The position numbers and the translations under genes are program-made. From Leptospirillum ferrooxidans C2-3 (GTDB lineage: Bacteria; Nitrospirota; Leptospirillia; Leptospirillales; Leptospirillaceae), in NCBI RefSeq assembly GCF_000284315.1, contig NC_017094.1:186001-250000 (forward strand): a stretch of 64,000 bases of DNA. The letters are read 5' to 3'. The notes below the pieces were generated by a model. The model was given only the letters and a program-made list of their open reading frames with translations. It did not search any database and had not been told where the DNA came from. Shown here piece by piece: positions 53,178-62,798 of this stretch (the stretch's first letter is position 1; the number at the start of each line of letters is the position of its first letter).

Positions 53178-53285
53178 GTCCCCCCCCTTTGGTCAGTCTA
53201 ATTGGCGCATATCCAGTCCGATTGACCTATTGTAACATATTGCTGGAGAGTCTTTTGAGCATGGAGCCTCAACGGAGGAAAAAAA

Positions 53286-53951
53286 TTGATAAATGAGAAT
53301 CCGTATGACAGGCAACGGTTTTTCTTTCAACAGGCCTATGATTCGGGAAAGACCGGATGGCCGAAGGTTGGGGCCTCAAAAGTGGTGGGTATTGCGGGTG
53401 AAATGGGGCTTTTAAAAACGGGAATGAGGTTTCTTGAGATAGGCTGTGGTCAGGGTCGAAACCTTCTTCCTCCGCTTTCTTCAGGCTGCCACACCGTTGG
53501 CCTTGATTCTGTAATGGCTCCCCTGATCGGAGTCAGGCGTGATCCCGCTTTTTCGGGAGTATCGCTGGTCAATGGAGAGCTCTTTAGTCTTCCATTTCGT
53601 CGTGGGAGCTTTGATGTTGTTCTGGATTTCGGAGTTCTGCACCACATGCGGCTTGAGCAACGGAAAAAATATCCCGAATGGATTGGTGAGATCCTCAAGC
53701 CATCAGGAGTTTTTCTTTTGGGAGCTTTTTCCGAGCTTTTCCAACACTATCCGGGAGAAAAGAGAAAGCGGAACTGGATTTTCCATCGGGATCATTATGA
53801 TGTGTTTTTTGATCAGGATGACTTTTCTAGGGTTATGGGGCCAAACTGGAAACTGTTACATCAGTCGGAAGAAACAGCTGGTGGTGATCTTTATCATTAT
53901 AGACTCGGTGTGTTTACTCGTTCGGAGAGTCAGTCCTATCAGGAATTTTGA
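53286..53951 (+). CDS. SAM-dependent methyltransferase
   Basis: 221 aa, class I Rossmann fold. FLEIGCGQGRNLLPPL (motif I), LPFRRGSFDVVLDFGVLHHM (motif II to post-II), and an ILKPSGVFLLGAF segment (motif III). TTG start with GGAGG 6-7 bases upstream. The substrate is unknown. The gene stands alone between divergent and hypothetical neighbours. Confidence 0.86.
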   Translation: MINENPYDRQRFFFQQAYDSGKTGWPKVGASKVVGIAGEMGLLKTGMRFLEIGCGQGRNLLPPLSSGCHTVGLDSVMAPLIGVRRDPAFSGVSLVNGELFSLPFRRGSFDVVLDFGVLHHMRLEQRKKYPEWIGEILKPSGVFLLGAFSELFQHYPGEKRKRNWIFHRDHYDVFFDQDDFSRVMGPNWKLLHQSEETAGGDLYHYRLGVFTRSESQSYQEF

Positions 53952-54294
53952 ACAAACGGTGAACGCATTCCTCTTTCCGGTCCCAGGACAAGAGGGGGTT
54001 AGCGAACGACCTGTTTTTCTGCTATCGTTTCCATATTATCATAGTATAGGATGAATATGATGCAGATCGAAATGCGGTCTCTTCGGCGTTTCAAATGCCA
54101 AAATCTCCACAGGGGGCTCAGGGCCGGAAAGGTCTTGAAATACATGCCTGCGGAGGGACCGACAAAACGGGAAACCCTCCGGAAGCCGCGAAGAGCTTGG
54201 AGGCGGGAGAGTTCATGCTCTTCTTCAGGATATGCTATTATAAGCAGTCTTGATGTTGATCATCCATCAATCCGTTAATCAAAAGAGGTGACCA
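53952..54294. other. Intergenic stretch, possible structured RNA or regulatory DNA
   Basis: 343 bases. It contains CATAGTAT (54040-54047) and a 7-bp stem CGGAGGG/CCCTCCG (54151-54157 with 54175-54181). A 75-codon + strand frame from 54051 has a very basic, low-complexity product and no ribosome site, so I do not call it a gene. Confidence 0.4.
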
Positions 54295-54582
54295 TTGGAA
54301 TACAGGCCAATTGCCTATCATTTTCAGTCCGGAGAAACTGTTTTGGTAAAGGTCACCAATCAGTTGGGGATCGTTGAAAGCCGGACGAGGGGATACTGGA
54401 AGGCAAACGAATACGATGTCATTATTCCTCCAGGAAACGGGCGGATGCGTGTCCGTGAGGAAAATCTCGAAAAGGTTCCGAGAGAAAACTGGATCACTCA
54501 TCTGGAAAGTTTGGCAGGTATCGTCGAAATTCCCGTTTATGGACGTCCACCAGCTCATACATTGCCACCCAAAAAATCCTGA
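54295..54582 (+). CDS. Conserved-looking small protein of unknown function
   Basis: 95 aa. TTG start with AGAGGTG 6 bases upstream. The N-terminal half is beta-rich (GETVLVKVTNQLGIVESRTRGYWKANEYDVIIP), like a small barrel; the tail is Pro/Lys-rich. No family recognised. A hairpin follows the stop. Confidence 0.65.
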   Translation: MEYRPIAYHFQSGETVLVKVTNQLGIVESRTRGYWKANEYDVIIPPGNGRMRVREENLEKVPRENWITHLESLAGIVEIPVYGRPPAHTLPPKKS

Positions 54583-54603
54583 AAACTGTTTTTTGCGGTA
54601 AAA

Positions 54604-54636
54604 CTCCTCAGGATGTTCAAGAGACATCCTGAGGGG
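54604..54636. terminator. Hairpin between converging genes
   Basis: CTCCTCAGGATGT (54604-54616) pairs with ACATCCTGAGGGG (54624-54636), 13 pairs including one G-T, loop of 7. On the minus strand it is followed by AGTTTTA, so it can end the rhodanese gene; on the + strand there is no T-run. Confidence 0.7.
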
Positions 54637-54641
54637 ATTGG

Positions 54642-54986
54642 TTAGTATCTTGGCAATGACGGGTCCACGTGGATGGCGTACGCATCAATTCCGCCCTTCA
54701 GATTCTGAACCTTTTCGTAACCTGCCTTTTTCATCGCCATACAGGCCTGGAGACTTCTGGCTCCATGGTGGCAGTAAACCACCACAGTGGCTTCCTTATG
54801 AATATCCCCCAGGACCCTGTTCAGCTGTCCAAGTGGAATATGCTTTGCTCCGGGGATCTTGACCCTCGAGTGTTCCCAATCTTCCCTTACATCAAGAAGG
54901 ATCAGCTCTTCTCCTGCATCGATCCTCTTTTTCAGCTCCTTTGGGTCAAGCTGTAAATCGTTTCCTCCTCCAAACAATCCAAACAT
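54642..54986 (-). CDS. Single-domain rhodanese-like sulfurtransferase
   Basis: 114 aa. LDPKELKKRIDAGEELILLDVREDWEHSRVKIPGAKHIPLGQL is the rhodanese start; the active loop is VVYCHHGARS with catalytic Cys at about residue 71. It transfers sulfane sulfur to an acceptor such as a TusA protein; no partner lies adjacent. Confidence 0.9.
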   Translation of the reverse strand: MFGLFGGGNDLQLDPKELKKRIDAGEELILLDVREDWEHSRVKIPGAKHIPLGQLNRVLGDIHKEATVVVYCHHGARSLQACMAMKKAGYEKVQNLKGGIDAYAIHVDPSLPRY

Positions 54987-55261
54987 CCCACTCTCCTCCC
55001 TCTTTTCAATATTTATGAGTATTCATGGTCCCAATTTTTCCTGGTGAGGATCTTTATGATTGCGCGGGGTTAACAATCAAGTGCCTTGCTCCATTGTAGC
55101 GGTGAAACGGGCTCTGGACAACCGTCAGTCTTTGTTTTACTGCTGAATGGGGGATGCGCGGTCAAGATCAGAAAGATATTGTTCCGGAGAGTTTTTGCCG
55201 AAGAGAGTGTGGAGATTTTTTCCAAAAACATTGCTCATCTTCATTTAAAAAGGAGCTTCAA

Positions 55262-55810
55262 ATGGTTTCCTTAAGGAAAGGTTTTTTCATTATTGGATCT
55301 TTTTTGGTCATCTCTCTTTCAATGCTTTTCGGGTTCCCTGCGCTTGTTCATGCATCTCCGGGTTCTTCCAATGCCTTCGGAGTGGGAATAGAGGTTGAGG
55401 GAGCTGATCCCGTCAATGTTCCGGGATCGAATGGGGACATGTATTATGGCGGTGGGGTTGATCTCCAGTATTGGTTCACGAAAGATGTCGGTGTTCGTGC
55501 CGGAATCGATTATCTGAATCAGTCAAAGACCAGTTCTATTCTCCCGAACAATATCTTCCCTTTTTACAGTGGTCTTTTGGTCAATCTTTTTGCAACTTCC
55601 TACATGTCCCTTGATCTGGAAGGGGATTTTGGTCAGGCTCTTCTTTCCGGAGTTGCGAATACTTACTTTGATGTGGGAATGATGCTGAATGCCCCGTTAT
55701 CATCTGCAAGACAGTTTTTTCTCGATGTTCGGTACAGGGAGGTTGGCGTCGGAACGATGGCACAGCCTTGGGAGTTTATCACCGCCGGTGTCGGGGTGAA
55801 TTTCTTTTAG
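55262..55810 (+). CDS. Small outer-membrane beta-barrel protein
   Basis: 182 aa. A signal peptide (1-30, ending LVHAS) is followed by strands typical of an eight-stranded barrel (AFGVGIEVEGADPVN, YYGGGVDLQYWFTKDVGVRAGIDYLNQ, EFITAGVGVNFF) and ends in Phe, as in outer-membrane proteins. AAGGAG lies 8-9 bases before ATG 55262. A strong terminator follows. Confidence 0.82.
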   Translation: MVSLRKGFFIIGSFLVISLSMLFGFPALVHASPGSSNAFGVGIEVEGADPVNVPGSNGDMYYGGGVDLQYWFTKDVGVRAGIDYLNQSKTSSILPNNIFPFYSGLLVNLFATSYMSLDLEGDFGQALLSGVANTYFDVGMMLNAPLSSARQFFLDVRYREVGVGTMAQPWEFITAGVGVNFF

Positions 55811-55830
55811 ATGGGGATATTAGAGGGTTA

Positions 55831-55865
55831 AAAGGTCCCCACCGGATCCGGTGGGGACCTTTTTC
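55831..55865. terminator. Strong bidirectional terminator
   Basis: A perfect palindrome from 55834 to 55859 with left arm GGTCCCCACCGGA forms a 13-bp stem with little or no loop at full pairing. It is flanked by A4 on the left and T5 on the right. It ends the outer-membrane gene on + and the SurA_N gene on -. Confidence 0.93.
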
Positions 55866-56579
55866 TTAAAGCAAAGCCTGTGAAACTTTTTTCAGCACAT
55901 CCTGGTCAATCTTGATACTTGCGCTATTTTCAAGTTGTGTCTGAAAGGATTGGACCGTCTCCTCCTCAAGCTTCAGCATGTTTTTTTGCTGGTCGATCAT
56001 CGATGCTGTCGGTGGAGCAGGTGAACCCGGTTGTGGAAAAGGGGATCCGGCCGTTGCCCTGACAATGACTTGGGCCCTTTGAACCAGAAGGTCTTTCCGG
56101 ATCGATTCCTCAAATTGTTTTGCCGTTTGATGGGTTCCGGTCAGGAAGCGGGTATAAATTTGTTTTGAGAATCGCGGTGGAGTTCCATCCATGAAAAAAG
56201 GAATCTGTGAAATTTCACGGATGATGGTTTCATCGGAGACTACCAATCCGAGTTTTTTTCCCTCGTCGGCCCATAACTGTCTATAGATCATGTTTCTCAG
56301 GACAAGTCCAGGAAAGTTCAGCTGTTTGAGAATCTTTGAGCCCATGGGACCATTCAGCATCTGTTGGTAATTGTTCTTCATGATTGAAAAGTCCCTGGCA
56401 AATTCTGTACTTTTTATGGGTGTTCCATTGATTCTGGCGACGATATCACCTTGAGAGGAGCGGGAATTCGCAAATCCCCACCAGCCCATCGATATGGTAA
56501 ATATCAATGCGATGAAGAGGATCAGTCCTCCCAGAACCTTTGGCTTTTCAATGGCAAATTTTCTGATCATTTCGAGCAT
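55866..56579 (-). CDS. Membrane-anchored SurA_N-type chaperone-like protein
   Basis: 237 aa. One transmembrane helix near residues 15-35 is followed by the SurA N-terminal domain (DIVARINGTPIKSTEFARDFSIMKNNYQQML, LNFPGLVLRNMIYRQLWADEGKKLGLVVSDETIIREI). PpiD and PrsA proteins continue with a PPIase domain, but this one ends at residue 237. It may be a chaperone without isomerase activity. Confidence 0.85.
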   Translation of the reverse strand: MLEMIRKFAIEKPKVLGGLILFIALIFTISMGWWGFANSRSSQGDIVARINGTPIKSTEFARDFSIMKNNYQQMLNGPMGSKILKQLNFPGLVLRNMIYRQLWADEGKKLGLVVSDETIIREISQIPFFMDGTPPRFSKQIYTRFLTGTHQTAKQFEESIRKDLLVQRAQVIVRATAGSPFPQPGSPAPPTASMIDQQKNMLKLEEETVQSFQTQLENSASIKIDQDVLKKVSQALL

Positions 56580-56696
56580 GGTTCTGCCTGTTTTCCCTGA
56601 GTTAGATATGCATTTTCGAATGTAGCCCCTTTTCGGGGCCCCGATAGTATTGGAACAATCCCCGCATTCTACCCGAGCATGTGTCTGTGAGGCAAT

Positions 56697-57164
56697 CTAT
56701 GACCGATTCTCCTGGAGGGCCCTCAATCGTCTGAGAGTTGTTTCCAGACGATTGGCAAAGCGTTCCTTGTCTCCATTTGTCATGGCAGGAGGGCCTCCTG
56801 TTGCCAAGCCTGCACTCCTGAGCTCGCTCATGAAAGTCCTTGTGGATAGATATTCCCCAATATTGTCTAAGGTGAACTCATCTCCCCTGGGTGACAGGAC
56901 TGATCCGCCTTTGGCGATGACCAGATCCGCAAGAATGATATCGCCGCTGATGACCAGATCTCCCGATTCGACTTTTTCAACAATGGCCTTGTCTGCCATA
57001 TCTGACCCTTTGGGAACGGTCAATGTGCTGATCATCGATGAGCGTGGTGTTGCGAGGGGTGAGTTGGCGACAAGTATCAGAGGGATCTTTGTCCTGTCGG
57101 CCGAACGGTAAAGAATGTCCTTGATTGCACGGGGGCAAGCATCTGCATCAACCCATATGTTCAA
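56697..57164 (-). CDS. YaiI/YqxD family (DUF188) protein
   Basis: 155 aa. MNIWVDADACPRAIKDILYRSADR, VESGDLVISGDIILADLVIAKGGSVLSPRG and RTFMSELRSAGLATGGPPAMTNGDKERFANRLE are typical of the family. The acidic residues resemble a PIN-like nuclease fold; the function of the family is not established. Confidence 0.93.
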   Translation of the reverse strand: MNIWVDADACPRAIKDILYRSADRTKIPLILVANSPLATPRSSMISTLTVPKGSDMADKAIVEKVESGDLVISGDIILADLVIAKGGSVLSPRGDEFTLDNIGEYLSTRTFMSELRSAGLATGGPPAMTNGDKERFANRLETTLRRLRALQENRS

Positions 57165-57442
57165 GGTCGTCCTTATCTCTGGAAGTGCTGAATGTGTGGC
57201 TTATCAAGAAAGGGCATGAATGAAGATTATCCAGTCTTCAGAAAAAGTGCAAATGATGAATAAATAATTTTTTATTCGTTTAAAAATGAAATTATAGATA
57301 TTACACTGTTTTTGATTCTTGCAATTCCCCAATCCATTGACTAAAATCACGGCAATAAGTTTTTTTCCTCCGGTTTCCAATACCGGTTTGTCGATGGTAT
57401 TTTGAAGCCCGCCTCATGCGGAAGTAGGTAGCCCCCTCGCCG

Positions 57443-58345
57443 ATGCAACTCCCTGATTCCAAGTCTTTTATCCTCTTGCGAGAGCGTCTTCCCGAACAGA
57501 TGAAGCGTCCCCTTCCGACCCCCAAGGTTCTTTCTGTCGGAAAAGTCCTGTCGGAGCTCTCCCTGGCCACCGTTTGTGAAGAAGCCTCTTGCCCAAACAG
57601 GGCGGAGTGCTACGGACAGGGACATGTTTCTTTCATGATCCTGGGGGATGTTTGTACCAGGGGTTGCTCGTACTGCGGTGTTTCCAAAGGCAAGCCTGTT
57701 TCGATGGAGAAGCTGTCCGACGAGCCGGAACGTCTTGCGTCTGCCGTCAGGAGGCTCGGGCTTGACCATGTGGTTGTGACATCCGTTGCGAGAGATGACC
57801 TTCCGGACGGAGGGGCCGGCCACTTCAGACGGGTGATGAAAACGATCAGGGACTCCTGTCCGGGAGTCACTGTGGAGCTTCTTGTTCCCGAGTTCCTGTC
57901 AACAGACGGGGGATGGCCGATGGAAGCGTATTTTCTTCTTGATGACCGACCCGATGTTTTCAACCACAATATTGAGACAGTCAGAAGATTGACGCGCTCT
58001 TTCCGTCCTCAAGGAGATTACGACCGCTCTCTTTCCTTCCTTTCTCTGGCAAGATCAAAAGGTCTGCTTACAAAATCCGGTTTTATGGTGGGTTGCGGAG
58101 AAACCGAAAGGGAAATCCGGGAAGTCATCAGGGACCTCTCCCTTTCCGGTGTCGAAATTCTCACGATTGGTCAATACATTCCTCCAACAGGCCATTCAAA
58201 GCCTGTCCAGGGTTTCCTTCCTGAGGAAAGCTTTCAAAATTTTAAAAAATGGGCTATTGACATGGGAATCAGGGAGGTTCTTTCTGGCGCCCTCGTTCGA
58301 AGTTCGTACCTTGCCAATCGCCTCCAAAAAGGAGAATTGAAATGA
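57443..58345 (+). CDS. lipA: Lipoyl synthase
   Basis: Radical SAM enzyme that inserts two sulfurs into octanoyl groups on lipoyl domains. 300 aa. The auxiliary cluster motif CEEASCPNRAEC and the radical SAM motif CTRGCSYCG are both present, near residues 48-60 and 73-82. The C-terminal RSSYLA carries the serine that ligates the auxiliary cluster. It heads the gcv operon and overlaps gcvT by 4 bases. The start at 57443 has no strong ribosome site. Confidence 0.96.
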   Translation: MQLPDSKSFILLRERLPEQMKRPLPTPKVLSVGKVLSELSLATVCEEASCPNRAECYGQGHVSFMILGDVCTRGCSYCGVSKGKPVSMEKLSDEPERLASAVRRLGLDHVVVTSVARDDLPDGGAGHFRRVMKTIRDSCPGVTVELLVPEFLSTDGGWPMEAYFLLDDRPDVFNHNIETVRRLTRSFRPQGDYDRSLSFLSLARSKGLLTKSGFMVGCGETEREIREVIRDLSLSGVEILTIGQYIPPTGHSKPVQGFLPEESFQNFKKWAIDMGIREVLSGALVRSSYLANRLQKGELK

Positions 58346-59463
58346 GTAGCCCCGTTATTCTTCCCCTTGATGGCCTCCACAAGGAAATGGGTGGACATAT
58401 GACGGATTTCCACGGGTTCCTCTTGCCTGTCCGTTTTTCTTCCATAACGGCAGAATGTCAGGCAGTCAGGACCGCCGCAGGGTTATTCGATATCAGCCAC
58501 ATGGGCCGATTTGTGCTCAGTGGGGAAGGTGCTGCCGATGCGATGAACCGCCTGATGACATCAAATCTTCTGGGCGTTTCACCGGGAAAGGCCCTGTACG
58601 GGATCCTTTCCAATGAGGCCGGAGGAGCGATCGACGATATTATGGCCTACCGCTTTTCCGAGAGTCGAGTTGATCTGGTCGTCAATGCCTCAAACCGGGA
58701 GGACGACAGAAAATGGATTGGAGATCATTTGCCTCAGGGGGTCACACTTGAAGACCCTTCTCCTTCACATGTGGGGTTTGCCCTTCAGGGACCGGCGTCC
58801 AGGGAGATTCTGAATCTGGTGGAACCCCGCGCTGTCGAGCTTCCCAGACGTGGTGCCATTCTAATGACTGTACCCGGTGGTGAGATTCTGGTCAGTCGGA
58901 CCGGATACACGGGTGAAGATGGATGGGAGTTTTTCGGACCGGCGGAGGAGGTATCCCGTATCTACAGAAAGTGTCTCTCCGTTGGGGATGCCTTCGGCCT
59001 CAAGCCTTGTGGACTCGGGGCCAGGGATCTTCTGCGGCTTGAGATGGGATATCCTCTTTACGGTCAGGAGCTTACGGCAGAAACAACCCCTTTTGATGCA
59101 GGTCTTGGATTCGCGGTATCGTTGAAAAAGGGAGACTTTATTGGTCGAAAAATCCTTCTTGATGAGAAGGGTAACCCCATTCATCATGACAATCATCGAC
59201 TTCTGGTCGGATTTTCTGTCCAGGGGAGAGGTATTCCCCGAACCGATTGCATTGTGTCTTCGGCAACGACAGGAAAAGTGACCGGGACTGTGACATCAGG
59301 CGGATATTCTCCCGCTGCGGGGGGAGGGTTTGGTCTGGCTTACCTGGACAGGTCCTTTGCCGAAGAGTTTTCTGTCGGGGCTCCTGCCTATGTTCGGATA
59401 CATGACCAGTCCTTGCCTATCGTATTTCGCACACGTCCTTTCATTCAGGGAGGATTGAACTGA
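58342..59463 (+). CDS. gcvT: Aminomethyltransferase (glycine cleavage T-protein)
   Basis: 373 aa. HKEMGGHMTDFHGFLLPVRF, AGLFDISHMGRF, SRTGYTGEDGWEFF and GLGARDLLRLEMGYPLYGQEL are the T-protein landmarks, with the folate-binding segments intact. It releases ammonia from the aminomethyl group on GcvH and forms methylene-THF. Stop to gcvH start is 62 bases. Confidence 0.96.
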   Translation: MSSPVILPLDGLHKEMGGHMTDFHGFLLPVRFSSITAECQAVRTAAGLFDISHMGRFVLSGEGAADAMNRLMTSNLLGVSPGKALYGILSNEAGGAIDDIMAYRFSESRVDLVVNASNREDDRKWIGDHLPQGVTLEDPSPSHVGFALQGPASREILNLVEPRAVELPRRGAILMTVPGGEILVSRTGYTGEDGWEFFGPAEEVSRIYRKCLSVGDAFGLKPCGLGARDLLRLEMGYPLYGQELTAETTPFDAGLGFAVSLKKGDFIGRKILLDEKGNPIHHDNHRLLVGFSVQGRGIPRTDCIVSSATTGKVTGTVTSGGYSPAAGGGFGLAYLDRSFAEEFSVGAPAYVRIHDQSLPIVFRTRPFIQGGLN

Positions 59464-59525
59464 ATTCCCTTTGATGTCGGGATTCCGTTGAATATTGAAT
59501 ATGTTTCAAATCTAAGGAGGACCTT

Positions 59526-59924
59526 GTGGAAAAACGTTATACCCAAACGCACGAATGGATTGCCTTGAACGAAAGTGGTTCGGAAGGAACTGTGGGAATA
59601 ACCGATTTTGCCCAGAAAGAAGTCACCGATGTTGTTTTTGTCGAGCTTCCGAAAATCGGCAAGAGAGTCCCCAAGGGAGGTGAGGCGGCTATTATTGAAT
59701 CCGTAAAAGCCGCATTTTCCATTTATGCTCCAATGGGTGGATCTGTTATTGCAGGAAATCAGGCACTTGACTCCAATCCGGCTCTTTTGAACCAGGATCC
59801 TTTGGGGCAAGGATGGATTTTCCGATTGAAGCTGGACGATCCAACGGAGTTTTCATCCCTGATGGATGAAAAAGCCTACAATGCTTATCTTTCTGATGGG
59901 GGAGGGCAGCCCGGTCATGGCTGA
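59526..59924 (+). CDS. gcvH: Glycine cleavage H-protein
   Basis: 132 aa. THEWI, GTVGITDFAQKEVTDVVFVELP and GGEAAIIESVKAA place the lipoyl-lysine at residue 61. GTG start with a strong AAGGAGG site about 5 bases upstream. It overlaps gcvPA by 8 bases. Confidence 0.97.
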   Translation: MEKRYTQTHEWIALNESGSEGTVGITDFAQKEVTDVVFVELPKIGKRVPKGGEAAIIESVKAAFSIYAPMGGSVIAGNQALDSNPALLNQDPLGQGWIFRLKLDDPTEFSSLMDEKAYNAYLSDGGGQPGHG

Positions 59925-61290
59925 TTTTATTCCGCACACACCTTCCGAAACCCGAGAAATGTTGAAGGAAATTGGTGTGGACAGGCTTGAAGACCTCTTG
60001 GCTCCCTATCCAAAGGATCATGTACTGCCGGACCTTTCCGACATTCCTTCCGGTTTGACCGAGTCTTCCCTGATAAGGCGCATGCAGGAGATGGCATCCC
60101 GGAACAAGGCCGGTGGTTCCGTGCCGATTTTCCGTGGAGCCGGAGCTTATGACCATTTTATCCCCCAAGCAGTTTCACCTCTGGTGAGCAGGGGGGAGTT
60201 CCTGACGGCCTATACTCCTTATCAGCCTGAAGTTTCGCAGGGTCTGCTCCAGGTCATTTTCGAATATCAAACGACAATGGCGAATCTGTACGGGATGGAT
60301 CTCTCCAATGCATCCGTTTACGACGGGGCCACAGCCCTGGCCGAAGCATGTCTGGTGGCCCATCGACAAGAGGGGCGTTCCAAAATCCTGATTTCCGAAG
60401 GTGTGGATCCGGATATTGCCAAAGTGGTCAAGACCTATGTCGAGGGAGTCGGATGTTCACTGAACCCCATCCCCCTTGTATCAGGGAAAACCAGGCTTCA
60501 GGACGTCATTGCCCATCTGGATGATCAGACCGCCTGTTTTGTCGGAGCCATTCCGACCTTTTGGGGAACAGTCGAGGACTTTTCCGGATTTGCGGATGCA
60601 CTCCACCAAAATGGTTCCCTGCTGATTTTTCATGCAAATCCCCATTCTCTGGCTGTCCTTCGGACCCCCGGATCTTGGGGTGCGGATCTGGCGACAGGGG
60701 AAGGTCAGCCCCTTGGAATCCCCCTTTCCGGAGGAGGACCCTATCTGGGTATCCTCACTGCGGCAAGACCCTTTATGCGTAAAATTCCGGGGCGGCTTGT
60801 GGGAAAGACGCTGGACAGGGAGGGCAGAACAGCTTATGTGTTGACCCTTCAGGCCAGAGAGCAGCACATCCGCCGGGAGAAGGCCAATTCGAATATCTGC
60901 TCCAACGAGACACTTCTCTCGATTCAGGCGCTGGTGACTCTTTCCCTTTTGGGCCCGGAGGGATTTCGCGAGGCGGCCCTTGGATCGATGAAAAATGCCA
61001 GAAAGCTCAGATCCCGTCTCCTATCGATTCCCGGTGTTTCCGCAGTCTGGGAGGAAACTCCGTTTTTTCATGAATTCATTCTTGAAATGCCTATGGAATC
61101 GAGAGAACTCAGTCGACTGGTCTTGTCTGAGGGATTTCTCTCCGGTCTCCCCTTGGCGGGGTATCCCTCACCAGGAGGGAAAAACCGCATGTTATGGTGC
61201 GCGACCGAAATGCGGACAGAGGAAGAGATCGAAAATCTTGGACGAACCATTGAAAAGGTGCTTGCCCGCCATGGAGGAAGAAAATCATGA
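59917..61290 (+). CDS. gcvPA: Glycine dehydrogenase (decarboxylating) subunit 1
   Basis: 457 aa from ATG 59917, with GGAGG about 13 bases before. FIPHTPSETREMLKEIGV, FRGAGAYDHFIPQAVSPLVSRGEFLTAYTPYQPEVSQGLLQVIFEYQTTMANLYGMDLSNASVYDGATA and RRDKATSNICSNE-like (RREKANSNICSNETLL) define the N-terminal half of P-protein. The PLP lysine lies in subunit 2. Frame extension to 59866 is spurious. Confidence 0.96.
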   Translation: MADFIPHTPSETREMLKEIGVDRLEDLLAPYPKDHVLPDLSDIPSGLTESSLIRRMQEMASRNKAGGSVPIFRGAGAYDHFIPQAVSPLVSRGEFLTAYTPYQPEVSQGLLQVIFEYQTTMANLYGMDLSNASVYDGATALAEACLVAHRQEGRSKILISEGVDPDIAKVVKTYVEGVGCSLNPIPLVSGKTRLQDVIAHLDDQTACFVGAIPTFWGTVEDFSGFADALHQNGSLLIFHANPHSLAVLRTPGSWGADLATGEGQPLGIPLSGGGPYLGILTAARPFMRKIPGRLVGKTLDREGRTAYVLTLQAREQHIRREKANSNICSNETLLSIQALVTLSLLGPEGFREAALGSMKNARKLRSRLLSIPGVSAVWEETPFFHEFILEMPMESRELSRLVLSEGFLSGLPLAGYPSPGGKNRMLWCATEMRTEEEIENLGRTIEKVLARHGGRKS

Positions 61291-62798
61291 CAATCAGGGC
61301 GAACAGTGAAGAGAGGTCGGCAAGACCGGATATGCATCCCACCTTATGGGAGATCTCAAGGCCTGGCGCAAGGGGAGTCTTCCCACCAAGCGTTTCCGGA
61401 TCTACGGATTTTGGAGTCCCAGAGGTTTCGATGAGGGACTCTCCTCCGTGTCTGCCAGAACTTTCAGAACTTGAGGTTGTCAGACATTTTACAAATCTCT
61501 CCCATCTCTCCCGAGGTGTGGATACCCACTTTATTCCGCTTGGATCTTGCACCATGAAATATAACCCCAAGGTATCCGACAAGGTGGCTTCGCTGCCGGG
61601 ATTCTCTGACCTTCACCCAAGAACGGACCCGGAGGGGATGGAGGGACTTCTTGAAGCGATGGGGACCCTGTCAGATCTTTTGAAGTCCCTTTTGGGAATG
61701 GATGCCGTGACTCTTGCACCTGCTGCGGGAGCCCATGGAGAATTGACAGGAATCCTGATCGCCAGAAAGTATTTTGAGTCCAGGGGAGAAACATCCAGAA
61801 AAGTGATTCTGGTTCCGGACTCCGCTCATGGAACCAATCCTGCGAGTGCCTCCATGGGAGGGATGGTTGTTCGCTCAATCACTTCAAAGCCATCCGGCCA
61901 TATCGACACGGCAGCCCTTGAGAAAGCCCTGTCCTCCGAGACAGCCATGGTCATGATCACAGCGCCCAGTACTCTCGGGCTTTTTGAAGAGGAATTGTCG
62001 GAGGTTGTTCGTCTGGTTCACAAGGCCGGAGCACTGGTTTATATGGACGGTGCGAACATGAATGCCTTTCTGGGTGTGCTGAAGCCGGGCGATCTGGGAT
62101 TCGACATTGTTCATATCAATACCCACAAGACATTGGCGACTCCTCATGGCGGCGGAGGTCCGGGTTCAGGGCCGGTGGGTGTGAAATCCCATCTTGCACC
62201 CTTTCTGCCAACACCTGTCATTGTCAAGATGAACCATGTCTACTCCTTTGCAAATCCGGAAGATTCCTCTTCGATTGGTCCGGTCCGATCCTTTCTTGGG
62301 TCGACCGGGGTGTTGCTCAGAGCTCTATCCTATGTCCTTTTGCTGGGCAGGGAGGGGCTTCCGAGAGTGGCTCTGTATGCATTGCTGAATGCAAACTACC
62401 TGAAAAAAAAGCTCGATGGAGTCTTGCCTGGGGAGGGCCCTGGTTTGTGCGCCCATGAATTTGTTCTTTCTGCCAAGCCTCTGGCTGCGTTCGGAGTGCA
62501 TGCGGGTGATCTTGCGAAAGGATTGCTCGATGCGGGATATTATGCGCCAACGATCCACTTCCCTCTCATTGTGCCGGAAGCATTGATGATCGAACCGACG
62601 GAGTGTGAGAGCAAGTCCATGCTGGATGCATTTGCCGAGGATTTTTCAAGGATCGTGGAAAAGGCAGCACTCCATCCGTCCGAGATTCTCTCTGCGCCGT
62701 TGCGGACTCCGGTATCCCGTCCGGATGAAGTTCTGGCGGCCAGGGACCCGGTGTTAAAAGATCCGACTGTTTCTTCTGGAAATCTCCGGAAGGATTGA
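61287..62798 (+). CDS. gcvPB: Glycine dehydrogenase (decarboxylating) subunit 2
   Basis: 503 aa. LSRGVDTHFIPLGSCTMKYNPKV, VPDSAHGTNPASASMGG, YMDGANMNAFLGVLKPGDLGFDIVHINTHKTLATPHGGGGPGSGP (PLP lysine in HKT) are typical. Two-subunit P-proteins are common outside Proteobacteria. It overlaps gcvPA by 4 bases and the next gene by one base. Confidence 0.96.
   Translation: MTIRANSEERSARPDMHPTLWEISRPGARGVFPPSVSGSTDFGVPEVSMRDSPPCLPELSELEVVRHFTNLSHLSRGVDTHFIPLGSCTMKYNPKVSDKVASLPGFSDLHPRTDPEGMEGLLEAMGTLSDLLKSLLGMDAVTLAPAAGAHGELTGILIARKYFESRGETSRKVILVPDSAHGTNPASASMGGMVVRSITSKPSGHIDTAALEKALSSETAMVMITAPSTLGLFEEELSEVVRLVHKAGALVYMDGANMNAFLGVLKPGDLGFDIVHINTHKTLATPHGGGGPGSGPVGVKSHLAPFLPTPVIVKMNHVYSFANPEDSSSIGPVRSFLGSTGVLLRALSYVLLLGREGLPRVALYALLNANYLKKKLDGVLPGEGPGLCAHEFVLSAKPLAAFGVHAGDLAKGLLDAGYYAPTIHFPLIVPEALMIEPTECESKSMLDAFAEDFSRIVEKAALHPSEILSAPLRTPVSRPDEVLAARDPVLKDPTVSSGNLRKD

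Noticed and set aside
54051-54278. 75-codon + strand ORF
   Set aside because: No ribosome site; very basic, low-complexity product; more like noncoding or regulatory DNA.
57165-57442. Glycine riboswitch upstream of lipA-gcv
   Set aside because: I looked for the tandem aptamer core motifs and did not find them; the region has no convincing match.
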